This document shows positions 16,743 through 25,234 of a DNA stretch of 64,000 bases, piece after piece. The DNA is taken from NCBI GenBank assembly GCA_031429355.1, contig JANOZM010000004.1, forward strand, positions 1 through 64,000, written 5' to 3'. Made by a program: the position numbers and the translations under genes. The notes below the pieces were generated by a model. The model was given only the letters and a program-made list of their open reading frames with translations, had not been told where the DNA came from and made no database searches. This DNA comes from JANOZM01 sp031429355 (GTDB lineage: Bacteria; Pseudomonadota; Gammaproteobacteria; Burkholderiales; Burkholderiaceae_E). How positions within the stretch are numbered: position 1 is the stretch's first letter; each line of letters begins with the position of its first letter.

Positions 16743-18992
16743 CTAAAGCGCTTGAACTAGAATTTTCGAAGCGAAATAATTTTCGAAATGTTTGTCGTAT
16801 GAGTTATCCCGCCATAATCGCTCTCTAAGTGTATTAAGCTCGTTGAGGGTTATAGCATTTTTGGGCTGACCTGGTTGGGTTCGCATCTTGAAACTTTGCG
16901 CAACAAAACTATCAACGATGCTACTCAACCGTTTAGATACATCTGCTGTAGGGACCTCGTCAAATAGGGGTTGCAGATGTTTTTTTTCCACGCTAAACGA
17001 CGCGTCGAGAATGCGCAAAAAATGCAGACAAGCGATTGTCTTGGCAGTTAGGTACTGATCACCTAGGTGACTATGCTCCCTAGGCGGAGCCAACAGGTAG
17101 GACAGATCCGATGGGATGTAAATCTTTGGAAAAACGCTATCGCCGCTAGCATCTTTAAAATTTGGGAATGAGAGCAAAAAATCATCCACAACAAGTTGCA
17201 AATAGTCGAAGTTGAAAATTAGTTCAGGATCGTTTTCTTTCCCCGTAAACCACCCTCGTTCAAGCAATGTCAGGGCACGTGGAGTAAGAGTTACATTTTG
17301 TGAGGCGTATTTTGGATCAGTAATAATTACTTTAAGACAAGCAGAGACATTTTCGGATGCAAGACTTCCCAAACTCAAAACAATTAAGGTCTTTTCATAT
17401 CCGCAGCGCATAAAGACTTCAATAATCTCATTCAAAGACGCAACAGAGTTTGGTTGATTTTGTACAAATTTGAGCAGCAAAAACTTAAGCCAATAGGTGT
17501 GCCTGTGCGGTACATGACATTCCACGAAATTTTCATCGATTTGAACCATGGCATCGCAAAGAAAAATATTTGGGAAGTGATCGTGAGCTTGGCTAAATCT
17601 TTTACGCGCGTCAGCCATGAAGAGGACGCGCAAAATTGGCGGGGGTTTTTTGAATAACCGCGAGAATACTTCACCGTTTTCTCCAAACTCAAGTCGTAAA
17701 TCCAAGATGAAATCGACGAGCGAGCGGTGTTTGTGTTGACCAAGCCGAACTAGACTTGAGAGTATTGGCTCCTTCGCGATTGAACTTTCCCCCAACTGCG
17801 GAAAATCCCAAAGATTCTTTAGGAATTCATAGTTTGGATTAAAATCACTTCCTAGATGAGACAACGAAACAGGTAGCCATGATTTCCGAAACAATTCAAT
17901 TCGCGTGCTTAACACGGCAGTTCCCAACTGATCCGTAAGCCTGAAAATTCGGCCGTGAGTTTGGTTTGTACGTGGAACGACACCACCCATATGAACTTCA
18001 AGTTGCGAGTGAACTGTATCCCTTAAAGCAATAACGCAAGCCAACCCTAACCACCCTATGATGTCGTCCTCACACAAGGTGTTTTTTAGCCAGCTCACGT
18101 TTTCAACAAAAAACCGATGGTATTTCTTAAAACCATCGCTTGAAAACGAATACTTTGAAAATGAATAATGAAATGCGTCAACATTATCCAGAAGTAAACA
18201 AAATCGAATTTTCTGAGAAGCGCAATGCCTCACTAAAGCAGAAACTAAGATCTTCTTAGTCGCATAAGGATGTTCTGAACGAACTTGATTAATGATCTTG
18301 TTTGCCGAGACCCTTGGATCAGGCCAACGATGGAGTTCGACTTCCAACAATTCATATAGTCGATCAAAAAAGCTTGTCTTCAAATGCGAAGTGGCGTTTT
18401 TGTCTTTAAAAAATTCGGCGTCATAATCTATATAAATTGGAATTGTCGCCCAATTTTCAGAGTCAACCCGAGTCTTTCTAAAGTAGTCGAGAACCCAAGT
18501 TAAAAGCAAAGACTTACCTGAGCCAATGCCCCCGATCAAATAAGATACCCGGTTACTTCCAAGCGACTCGGCTTTTGGCACACTACTTCCCTTGTATGAG
18601 AACGCAGAACCGAAGGCAGCTTTGGCAAATTTAGGAGCGTCTATAGCCTGCTCGTCGACGAGCCTATCTTCGTCCAATACAATCGGCACAAATTCAACTG
18701 GGTTGGAATTTGAGTCCTTGGGCCCGTTGAGATTACGAGAGTATAGATATCGGATGAAATGAGCAGTTAAATCATCCTCTTTTACTGCACGTTCATCATC
18801 TTTTAAGTCAACTTCAATTACCGGCACGTCTGCTAAATACGCTGACGTTACATGATGTTTAAATGAGCCAGAAAATAACTTTGCAAAGTATTTCGCATGA
18901 TCCGGTGCTTTCAAATCAATTTGTTCATATGTTCTTTGGCTATCTAGAATCGATATCGGGCGCTTAAAAAAACTGCTGTAAGTGTTAGTCAT
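16743..18992 (-). CDS. P-loop ATPase, partner of the upstream membrane protein
   Basis: 749 residues. I do not recognise the full-length family. The NTPase core has Walker A GGIGSGKS (154-161) and Walker B FCLLLDNVD (264-272, Asp269); a sensor-like CVIALRD follows near 340. This is the layout of AAA/STAND/KAP-type P-loop NTPases. The first 150 residues contain a segment DLTAHFIRYLYSR and no known domain; the C-terminal 350 residues are helical, possibly a sensing region. There are no transmembrane segments. Its start overlaps the membrane protein gene by eight bases (ATGACTAA), implying coupled translation and a complex. Defence is a reasonable hypothesis: an ATPase sensor with a membrane effector, in an IS-rich island. 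Confidence 0.65.
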   Translation of the reverse strand: MTNTYSSFFKRPISILDSQRTYEQIDLKAPDHAKYFAKLFSGSFKHHVTSAYLADVPVIEVDLKDDERAVKEDDLTAHFIRYLYSRNLNGPKDSNSNPVEFVPIVLDEDRLVDEQAIDAPKFAKAAFGSAFSYKGSSVPKAESLGSNRVSYLIGGIGSGKSLLLTWVLDYFRKTRVDSENWATIPIYIDYDAEFFKDKNATSHLKTSFFDRLYELLEVELHRWPDPRVSANKIINQVRSEHPYATKKILVSALVRHCASQKIRFCLLLDNVDAFHYSFSKYSFSSDGFKKYHRFFVENVSWLKNTLCEDDIIGWLGLACVIALRDTVHSQLEVHMGGVVPRTNQTHGRIFRLTDQLGTAVLSTRIELFRKSWLPVSLSHLGSDFNPNYEFLKNLWDFPQLGESSIAKEPILSSLVRLGQHKHRSLVDFILDLRLEFGENGEVFSRLFKKPPPILRVLFMADARKRFSQAHDHFPNIFLCDAMVQIDENFVECHVPHRHTYWLKFLLLKFVQNQPNSVASLNEIIEVFMRCGYEKTLIVLSLGSLASENVSACLKVIITDPKYASQNVTLTPRALTLLERGWFTGKENDPELIFNFDYLQLVVDDFLLSFPNFKDASGDSVFPKIYIPSDLSYLLAPPREHSHLGDQYLTAKTIACLHFLRILDASFSVEKKHLQPLFDEVPTADVSKRLSSIVDSFVAQSFKMRTQPGQPKNAITLNELNTLRERLWRDNSYDKHFENYFASKILVQAL

Positions 18993-19800
18993 TGGGTTGT
19001 TTCAAGTAGCTTTCTAAATCCATTTTTAATAGATCTTTTAAATCAAGAAATGAAATGCTGTTATACCGATTGATATTTCTTTGGCAATAACATTCAAGAA
19101 GATAAACCAAAATGAACTCGCGCGTAACGCTCAGCTTAATATAAGCGTGCATTCTGAGAAGCGATATTTCGGACAGATTGGGAGTCTGAATAAATCCGAT
19201 GATTGTTTCGAAAACATAACTTACAGCATCGATTTGTTTTCGAGTGCTTATTGAAAGATTCCAGTATGAAGTAGCTTCCTTCGGCTTGCCAAGTTCGTAC
19301 AATGCGTGAAAATCATTGTAGTATTTCAGAAGTTCGTTATTTGACGAAGAAGTTAATGTATTTTGAAACTCGATTAACTTATTAATACAGAATAGAAACT
19401 CAGACGTAAACCCTTGCTCGAACATAATTTCATTGGTTTTCATAATCGCTGCGGTTTGTGCTTTGATCGCCTGTCCTTGCTCGAAAAGCTGAGCTCTTTG
19501 CATTGACAACTCTTTTCTTTGCATAATTCCGCTCCAAATTAAGCCACCAAAAGCGAGTGCAGTGAACAAAGCGTTGATTGCACCAAACGCGTCGCCGAAT
19601 TTCGCCAAACTATCGATTTCTTTAGCGGCGTCTGAATTAAACCGCGCAAGCAGTTTGAATAAAAAGTCAGCGCCAAAAAATGCCCATGCAAGCCACCCAA
19701 GTGCTGAAAATGAGAGCAGAAACACTAATGGAAGAAAGTTTTCACGCCTCGATATATTTGAACTATGTTCGTCATCCACAACTAATTTTTCGATTTTCAT
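18985..19800 (-). CDS. Two-TM membrane protein, putative abortive-infection type
   Basis: 271 residues from the ATG at 19800. The frame is open from 19896 but a strong promoter ends near 19829, so later start sites are favoured. TM1 is at about residues 21-43, TM2 at about 68-92 (KFGDAFGAINALFTALAFGG... then LIWSGIMQRKEL). A predicted coiled coil follows (RKELSMQRAQLFEQGQAIKA), and the rest is helical and cytoplasmic. The segment FGDxFGxxNALFxxLAF before a Q-R-K-E-L coil resembles proteins annotated as putative phage abortive infection proteins (putAbiC-like); identity is by pattern. It is the upstream member of the pair with the P-loop ATPase. Confidence 0.65.
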   Translation of the reverse strand: MKIEKLVVDDEHSSNISRRENFLPLVFLLSFSALGWLAWAFFGADFLFKLLARFNSDAAKEIDSLAKFGDAFGAINALFTALAFGGLIWSGIMQRKELSMQRAQLFEQGQAIKAQTAAIMKTNEIMFEQGFTSEFLFCINKLIEFQNTLTSSSNNELLKYYNDFHALYELGKPKEATSYWNLSISTRKQIDAVSYVFETIIGFIQTPNLSEISLLRMHAYIKLSVTREFILVYLLECYCQRNINRYNSISFLDLKDLLKMDLESYLKQPND

Positions 19801-19828
19801 TCTTTTCGTAGAACGTTGAGCCCGAGGG

Positions 19829-19857
19829 AATATATTAGTCATATTTCTAAATGTCAA
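19829..19857 (-). promoter_or_regulatory. Near-consensus sigma-70 promoter
   Basis: On the minus strand TTGACA (19857-19852) and TATATT (19834-19829) are separated by exactly 17 bases. It should start transcription near 19822, just before the ATG at 19800 of the membrane protein. The -35 hexamer is consensus and the -10 differs at one or two positions. Confidence 0.7.
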
Positions 19858-20309
19858 TTTGCGGTTGATAGTTAAAATATAACGGGAGTCCGCCACGTGA
19901 ACAAGCGTTGCAATTATTACTAAAGAACATTGTCACTGGCGTTGTTAAACGAATAGTTTGCTAAAGCGTGTTTGAACAGGAGCGAGAAGATCAATGGTCT
20001 GCATCAGACGGTGACAGCGACGATGAAGATGCAGGTGCCTTAATGTATTGCAAAGAGGCTTGGCTGGTTGTAACGATGCCGGTGGCTAAAGAGGGGGCGA
20101 AAAGTGCTTAAGTTACGCCAAGCGCTACCGATACTAGACGAGAGTAGTGGGGCACCGCCCGTTATGCGCCAAGGGGCAAGCTTTTAAATCAATTGCATTA
20201 TTGCGCTGCCAAGGCCACTCAAAACCCCGTCGCGCGGTGGTACCACGCATGACGTGACGTGCCTATTGGAGTCTATGGAAAGGCTGGCCGCTTTAGTGCC
20301 TATGACCCT
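19858..20309 (+). other. Intergenic region, no recognisable gene
   Basis: A 56-codon frame starts at GTG 19968 and ends at 20138, acidic at first (SDGDSDDED) then hydrophobic. It has no ribosome-binding site and resembles nothing I know; I do not call it. The remainder shows no motif. It probably includes debris from the adjoining decayed IS. Confidence 0.4.
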
Positions 20310-21578
20310 ATCCCTAAAAGATAAACCACTCAAAAGTAGAAGCGCGACAATATTTAGCCAATCAAAAGGGGAAATCGCCGTAAAAAGAGTCAGTTTACGA
20401 ATGAACAAACAGCCTACGCGTTAAAGCAAATTGCGTTTGGTTCGCCGGCGGTTAAGGCACGCTGTAAGCTGGGTATGTCGCAGGCAACGGTGTATAAAAA
20501 AGCGAGGCAAGTTCAGTGGCGTGGGCTCCGGCGAAAAGCGCAGGTTGCGCCAGCTTAAGGACGAAAATAACAAACTCAAGCGTTTAGTGACGGACCTAAC
20601 ATTAGGCAAGGTGATACTGCAGGATGTTCTGCAAAAAAGCTGTAAAGCCTTCGCTTCCGAGCGAGCCTACCGATAACTTGGTCAAGGGTTTTAGAATCAG
20701 CATCCGGAAAGCATGCAATGCCTTAAAGTTCTTGCGTACGAGTTACTACTACCGCGACCAGTCTCAGTATAGCAGCGCGTTGAGGATGACGACTCGTGAA
20801 GTTACACAAACACGAATTCAATATGGGTATCGCCGAGTTAAGGTGGTGCTCAAACGCGAAGGCTGCGATAAGCTCGTGTATCGGTGCTAGCGCGAACTGG
20901 CAATGCCGTTACACTATAAGAAAGCAAAGCGAATAAAGTCGGCGATGTTACGTCAGCCGTTAAAACTAGCAACAAAGGTCAATTGAGTCTGAAGAATTGA
21001 CTTCGTAGCGGACAACTTGTTTGATGGGCGCAAGTTGCGAATGTTGGCGGTAGTGGATTGTTACTTGTGCGAATGCTTGGCCGTTGAAGTCGGGGAAAGT
21101 CTTAAGAGTAAAGATGTTGTTCGAACACTCGAATAAATCGTGGGCGAACGAGGGCTACCAAGCACAATCAAGACCAACAAAGGTAGCGAGTTTGTTGGCA
21201 AAGTCATGGCTAGCTGGGAGTACGAAAAAGGTGTTAAACAAAATCTGAGGTGGCTAGGCAAGCCAACGAACAATGCAACCATCGAAAACTCTATCGGGCG
21301 GCTTCGCTAAGAGTGTTTGAACGAACATTGGTGCATGGGCCTAGAGGACCCGAACGCAAAAGTAAGTGAGCGGCGAAGATACTATGATGATAGTCGATCA
21401 CACTGTTGGCTCGCATGGGCGACACCCTAAGAATTCGCTTGTCAAATGGCCCTTATGGGCAATCTGGCGGATTAACAAAAAGCTGAAGTTTCTAGTTTAA
21501 ATTGTTATAGGAATTGGGATGAGGTCAACTAGTGGGTTTTGTGGAATTACGATTGGTACAGTTTTAGGAGGCAGGTCA
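20310..21578 (+). mobile_element. Degenerate IS3 family (IS407-like) element
   Basis: OrfA traces: KKSQFTNEQTAYALKQIAFG and ATVYKKARQ near 20380-20500, then in another frame EKRRLRQLKDENNKLKRLV, ADLTL-type sequence near 20545-20640. OrfB traces: SIRKACNALKFLRTSYYYRD, TRIQYGYRRVKVVLKREG up to 20890, and after several breaks NKGSEFVGKVMASWEYEKGV, GKPTNNATIENSIGRLR, ECLNEHW at 21170-21330. The right end GGAGGCAGGTCA is at 21578; the left end near 20310 is not defined. Many frameshifts and stops: inactive. Confidence 0.75.
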
Positions 21579-21770
21579 TTGGTTAGCTTGCTAGGAAGGC
21601 GGGTTTGGAATAGTTTCGCGCCACCCGCTTGCCTGCAATGTGACGCGCTCGAAAAAAACGAGGGAATGTTTTACGTTTAATTCCACCCCACTCTAGCTGT
21701 CGCCAGTTGAATAACTAGAGTTAATAGTCCTTCGATGCGTTGGAGCAGGCATTTTCCTAAACAAACTGCT

Positions 21771-22940
21771 CTACAGAGACACTTCAGCACCATAAGCAGC
21801 AAGTAATCTCCTTACAGTTCCAAAATACATTTTGTGATCTTCGCACATTATAGATTTTCGATCGAAATTCACATTGGTTCCATGCAATCGATTTGCAATA
21901 AACCCACCACCACAAACGCCAACATGAGTACAGCTAAGACACTCGTCAGGAATTAAGCTCATCCTATTTTTTAGGGTTCTTAACAAAGAATCTTCTTCCA
22001 ACTTAAATAGGCTTGTGTTCTTTATTGATCTATGGAGTCGAATCTCTGGTAGAAAACCTCGTAGATAGTCGTGATGCACATACGAACCATCAGTGTCAAT
22101 TACTACCATACCAAGTCCATTGACTCCCAACGAATCACCATGTACGGAAGAACCACACATAGTGCTTACTGTTTCCTGAAAATACCGAATTTTCAAAGAC
22201 GGAATGTCACGCTTTAACCATTCACCAAATAGTTCCGAATACCATTTGCCATAGCGTCCATCACTTGGTTTGTTGTTGTGATTAAATTCAATAGGCCACA
22301 ACACGCTGAGCTTAGATGGTTGAAGTTCAGTCGCCCAATCCAAATATTCATTCACAGGTATTTCTGGATTAGCAACAGTCAAGTAGCCAGCTAATAACTT
22401 ACTGTATTCAGACTTAAGAATCCAGTCGACATTCTTGATTATTTTCGAGTAAGTACCTTTTCCCCCATGTGTAATCCGCCTTGAATCGTGATAGACCTCT
22501 GGACCGTCTATTGACACTCCTATCGAGCACATGTTTTCCTTTAATATCGGGAACAGATCTTTATTGAGCTGCACCAAGTTTGATTGCATAGAGAATGCAA
22601 CACGATTTTGAATATTTGCAGCCTCAACTCTTCGAAATAATTTCTCGAAACTATCGATAGGCCAAAGAGTGGGCTCACCGCCATGCAAAGTGATACGGAA
22701 ACGTGAAATGTTCTTAGCATCGATATATTCTGCGACCCTTTCTACAAATTTGGCAGCATCGTCATCTGACAGCCTGAGAGGAAATCCCTTTGAGTGTTCA
22801 TGTGGATTTTCAAACATGTAGCAATACGTACAGCGTATATTGCAGTACTCTGTCAGCTTCAGTATTGCCGAAGAAAAAAAAGGAGCTTCTTGCTGTTTTT
22901 TAGCGCCATAAAAATCTACGGGTTGGTTTTTTTTATTCAT
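21771..22940 (-). CDS. Radical SAM/SPASM peptide maturase
   Basis: 389 residues. The radical SAM cluster is Cys33-x3-Cys37-x2-Cys40 (CNIRCTYC), followed by the SAM-binding LHGGEPTLW at 85-93 and GVSIDG at 141-146. The C-terminal SPASM-type region has Cys262, Cys334, Cys337, Cys343 and Cys366 (CLSCTHVGVCGGGF), for auxiliary Fe-S clusters. The whole layout resembles FxsB-like and other maturases that form cyclophane (aromatic side chain to neighbouring residue) links in RiPPs. The precursor gene lies five bases upstream on the same strand. No protease or exporter is adjacent downstream; an IS follows. The target residue chemistry is inferred. Confidence 0.88.
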   Translation of the reverse strand: MNKKNQPVDFYGAKKQQEAPFFSSAILKLTEYCNIRCTYCYMFENPHEHSKGFPLRLSDDDAAKFVERVAEYIDAKNISRFRITLHGGEPTLWPIDSFEKLFRRVEAANIQNRVAFSMQSNLVQLNKDLFPILKENMCSIGVSIDGPEVYHDSRRITHGGKGTYSKIIKNVDWILKSEYSKLLAGYLTVANPEIPVNEYLDWATELQPSKLSVLWPIEFNHNNKPSDGRYGKWYSELFGEWLKRDIPSLKIRYFQETVSTMCGSSVHGDSLGVNGLGMVVIDTDGSYVHHDYLRGFLPEIRLHRSIKNTSLFKLEEDSLLRTLKNRMSLIPDECLSCTHVGVCGGGFIANRLHGTNVNFDRKSIMCEDHKMYFGTVRRLLAAYGAEVSL

Positions 22941-22945
22941 TTGAT

Positions 22946-23140
22946 TTACGCGCTTAAATCAAATGATAAGTCAAAATCTAAATCAAACCCTGCAGCTGTG
23001 TCGGCATTTGCAAAACGCTTATCGATTGCATTTTTCCTTATGTCCTCTAAGATTTTGCTTTTGAATGCAGCAGATTCCAGCGGTGGTAAATTGAGTTTCT
23101 GAAAATTCAGTTTAAATACGTCAGGTTTTTTTGGCATCAT
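22946..23140 (-). CDS. Candidate RiPP precursor peptide with F-D-L-x repeats
   Basis: 64 residues (63 if the second ATG at 23137 is used; AAGGGA lies three bases before the first and six before the second, favouring the second). Residues 1-50 look like a leader: KPDVFKLNFQKLNLPPLES, then a helix KILEDIRKNAIDKRF. The C-terminus is G then F52-D-L-D, F56-D-L-S, F60-D-L-S, A64, three tandem tetrads. There is no Cys, so sactipeptide or lanthionine chemistry is excluded; the repeated Phe-Asp-Leu fits three-residue cyclophane formation. The stop is five bases before the radical SAM gene, so one transcript makes both. Confidence 0.8.
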   Translation of the reverse strand: MMPKKPDVFKLNFQKLNLPPLESAAFKSKILEDIRKNAIDKRFANADTAAGFDLDFDLSFDLSA

Positions 23141-23619
23141 GATCCCTTAGCTTGGTTAATTAAAATGCTCCGATTTAATCCGAGCGATTACACGATATCT
23201 ACACCTGTCCAACTTGTCATCCCCAGAATTGATGATGAATTGAAAAGACCAAATCATGAACTTGATTGAATAATTAGCCTTGCAACGAACGCCCATTAGC
23301 GCTCGCAGATCGTGCCAAAACCGGATGACGACAACCCGGCGATTAGCACCAGACGCAGCAAATTGCTAAACAACGCGCGAACATGTCCGCCCGTTCCAGT
23401 TAGGCTGGGCTCGATTACAAACATTACGGCGCGCCACACACCATAGCGCTGTTGATGACGTGAAAGTCCGCAATCCAACTGAAGCAATCAAAGGGGCCTT
23501 ACTCTACTCATCGCCTACCGCGTTCGTGCTATGGCCTGAGTCACCATTTATGGCGCATGCCCTAGGTAGTTTGCTGAATCGAGACTTTATCGCCGTTGGC
23601 GGGCCTAATGAATTCAAGC
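23141..23619 (+). other. Upstream region and unrecognised open frame
   Basis: The first 100 bases should hold the promoter of the RiPP genes, but no clear hexamer pair was found. From about 23475 to 23636 the plus strand is open: AIKGALLYSSPTAFVLWPES and a tail ending KQFRIT-stop. It has no start codon with a ribosome-binding site and the sequence upstream is full of stops; it looks like the end of a broken gene that I cannot name. Confidence 0.35.
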
Positions 23620-24280
23620 AGTTTCGGATCACCTAAGATCACCTTTGAAAGGGCGTTCCTGCGTGCGCTTTATTGATCGCATCTTTAATCAATTCGTTGG
23701 CAGCGCCCCCCGGCACGTGGTGTGATGAATGTTTGAACCGCCTCAGCCATCGTATATAGTTGAGAATCATTGAATCGTTCAAGCAACACAGTCGGCCGAA
23801 TAATGATTTTTCCAGAGAGTCGGTTGGCTCGGTCAAGTGACCCCGCCGTTAGCATGAACGTTTCAGGAATCCACGGGCCACCTTGGCGGGTTTCTGACTG
23901 TCCCATCATTGACATAGCGACTCCCGCGCGACTGCGCGCTAACTCAGCTAAGCCGCTTAGGAACTTCGAAGCGCGAAGGTTCCCACTGCCTAGCGAAACT
24001 GGCCGACCAAGACCCGTTGCCGAGCCGCTTGCAATCGATCCGCATGGCGGTGCAGCTCGGTCATATACGAAGCCCGCATCATCCCCAATGTCGTCGGAAT
24101 GGCGTCTTTCCCATTGGTCCGCGAGATCATTGGCGTCGCGTTGTATGTGTCGGCCAATTCGGCCAATCGAAGAATCAGTTTTGTAAAGTCCCGCTGCACG
24201 ATATCGAGGCCATCGCGAATTGTAGGACGGTGGCCGTATCCATTGGGTCATGAGTCGGGCCTAATGATGCCATGGCGCGA
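23620..24280 (-). pseudogene. Decayed fumarase/adenylosuccinate lyase superfamily gene
   Basis: Pieces in different minus-strand frames are in the right order for an adenylosuccinate lyase / 3-carboxymuconate cycloisomerase relative: SLGPTHDPMDTATVLQ (24276-24229), RDFTKLILRLAELADTYNAT, PMISRTNGKDAIPTTLG, RLQAARQRVLVGQF, then after a shift LAELARSRAGVAMSMMGQSE, GPWIPETFMLTAGSLDRANR and MAEAVQTF, then another shift to NELIKDAINKAHAGTPF. The family Ser/Met-rich loop is damaged. Frameshifts exclude a product. Precise substrate group is not assignable. Confidence 0.7.
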
Positions 24281-24301
24281 TGTATCACGAATCCTGTAAC
24301 C

Positions 24302-24445
24302 CCCCCATTAGACTTTATGCAAAGGCTGGCGGTATTAGTGCCAAAGCCAAGATTGAACTTGATCCGATTCCATGGCGCTCAGTTAGCAGTACAAGCACCC
24401 AATGCCAACTTGCGCTCAAAGGTAGTACTGCAACCGCCGAACGAC
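24302..24445 (+). pseudogene. IS91-type transposase fragment
   Basis: The frame PPLDFMQRLAVLVPKPRLNL then IRFHGAQLA and APNANLRSKVV matches the C-terminal region of IS91/ISCR Y2 rolling-circle transposases (LAALVPRPR...HG...APN). Only this short piece is present, without the catalytic Tyr pair. Confidence 0.6.
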
Positions 24446-24757
24446 ACCAAAGCACTGCCCGTAGCATTAGCAAAAAAAATACTTTTAAAATGCTTATTCA
24501 CTCATTCCTTATTTACACTGACCTGCCCCTTTAAAATTTGATTAGCGCTCCGATCATCAACCATTAAATCAATGAGTTACAACAGTTTCGTAATTAATGA
24601 TCGAAATAAAACAAACAAGCCTCAGAATTTGTTTTAAAAAGATTGAATTTAATGCATACTTGAGTTGAACAAACAGCGAGAATGCTATTCGCCACTAATA
24701 GACGCGCTGTTTTTAAACATTTGCTCCTCAATTCTGCAATGCCAATCTAGCTAACGA
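24446..24757 (+). other. Spacer with a possible IS end
   Basis: At 24519-24535 TGACCTGCCCCTTTAAA resembles the IS3/IS407-like terminal sequence (reverse complement of 21562-21578: TGACCTGCCTCCTAAAA). Beyond it the sequence is AT-rich with no gene. It may mark the right edge of the IS-laden region. Confidence 0.4.
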
Positions 24758-25234
24758 ATGACTCGCAAGACCCAAACTGACTACGCGGAACTGTTGCTTG
24801 AATTGCGCAATAAACGACGCCAAATAGACCAAGCTATTGCGGGTATTGAGGCGCTTATTTCGTTGCAAGCGCCCATCGAGTTGGGTGATCCATTAAACAG
24901 TGGTCTTGGTGCGAGCACTCGTTTGCAAAGTGGCCCGACAAATGTTGAACCCAACGCTGACCGCGGGCCGTTCTTAGGTAAAAGCATATTAAGTGCAGCG
25001 CGCAGTTTGTTAGCAAAAAGTGAACAGCCTTTAACTGCTACAGAGCTGGCGCAAGCACTTATTGCTGGTGGGTACCCGGCTCGCTCTAAAAATTTCGCAA
25101 ATACCGTTGCAGCCGTTTTAAACCGCTGCGACAAGACCGGCGGCAATGTCATTCGCGTCGGTAAAAATTTATTTACCCTTGTAAATCAACGACACAACCT
25201 AGCCATCCAAAACCAAGGAGATTCTAATGAATGA
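24758..25234 (+). CDS. Winged-helix protein with N-terminal coiled coil
   Basis: 158 residues. Residues 5-40 form a predicted coiled coil (ELLLELRNKRRQIDQAIAGI); a low-complexity linker follows; residues 75-143 look like a winged helix (KSILSAARSLLAKSEQPLTA, TELAQALIAGGYPARSKNFA, NTVAAVLNRC, GKNLFTLV), the pattern of HARE-HTH-like DNA-binding domains. It overlaps the next gene by eight bases, suggesting a joint function. I cannot assign a target or role; it is probably a DNA-binding protein. Confidence 0.65.
   Translation: MTRKTQTDYAELLLELRNKRRQIDQAIAGIEALISLQAPIELGDPLNSGLGASTRLQSGPTNVEPNADRGPFLGKSILSAARSLLAKSEQPLTATELAQALIAGGYPARSKNFANTVAAVLNRCDKTGGNVIRVGKNLFTLVNQRHNLAIQNQGDSNE

Noticed and set aside
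19968..20138. 56-codon frame with acidic N-terminus
   Set aside because: No ribosome site, no similarity known to me, located in IS debris.
22946..23140. Precursor as FxsA with a C-terminal F-x-S-x-x
   Set aside because: The end reads F-D-L-S-A, with Ser one position off the FxSxx rule, so only the wider cyclophane class is proposed.
23685..24251. 188-residue minus-strand frame as a real gene
   Set aside because: Only part of it is in the ancestral frame; lyase motifs continue in other frames, so it is a pseudogene segment.
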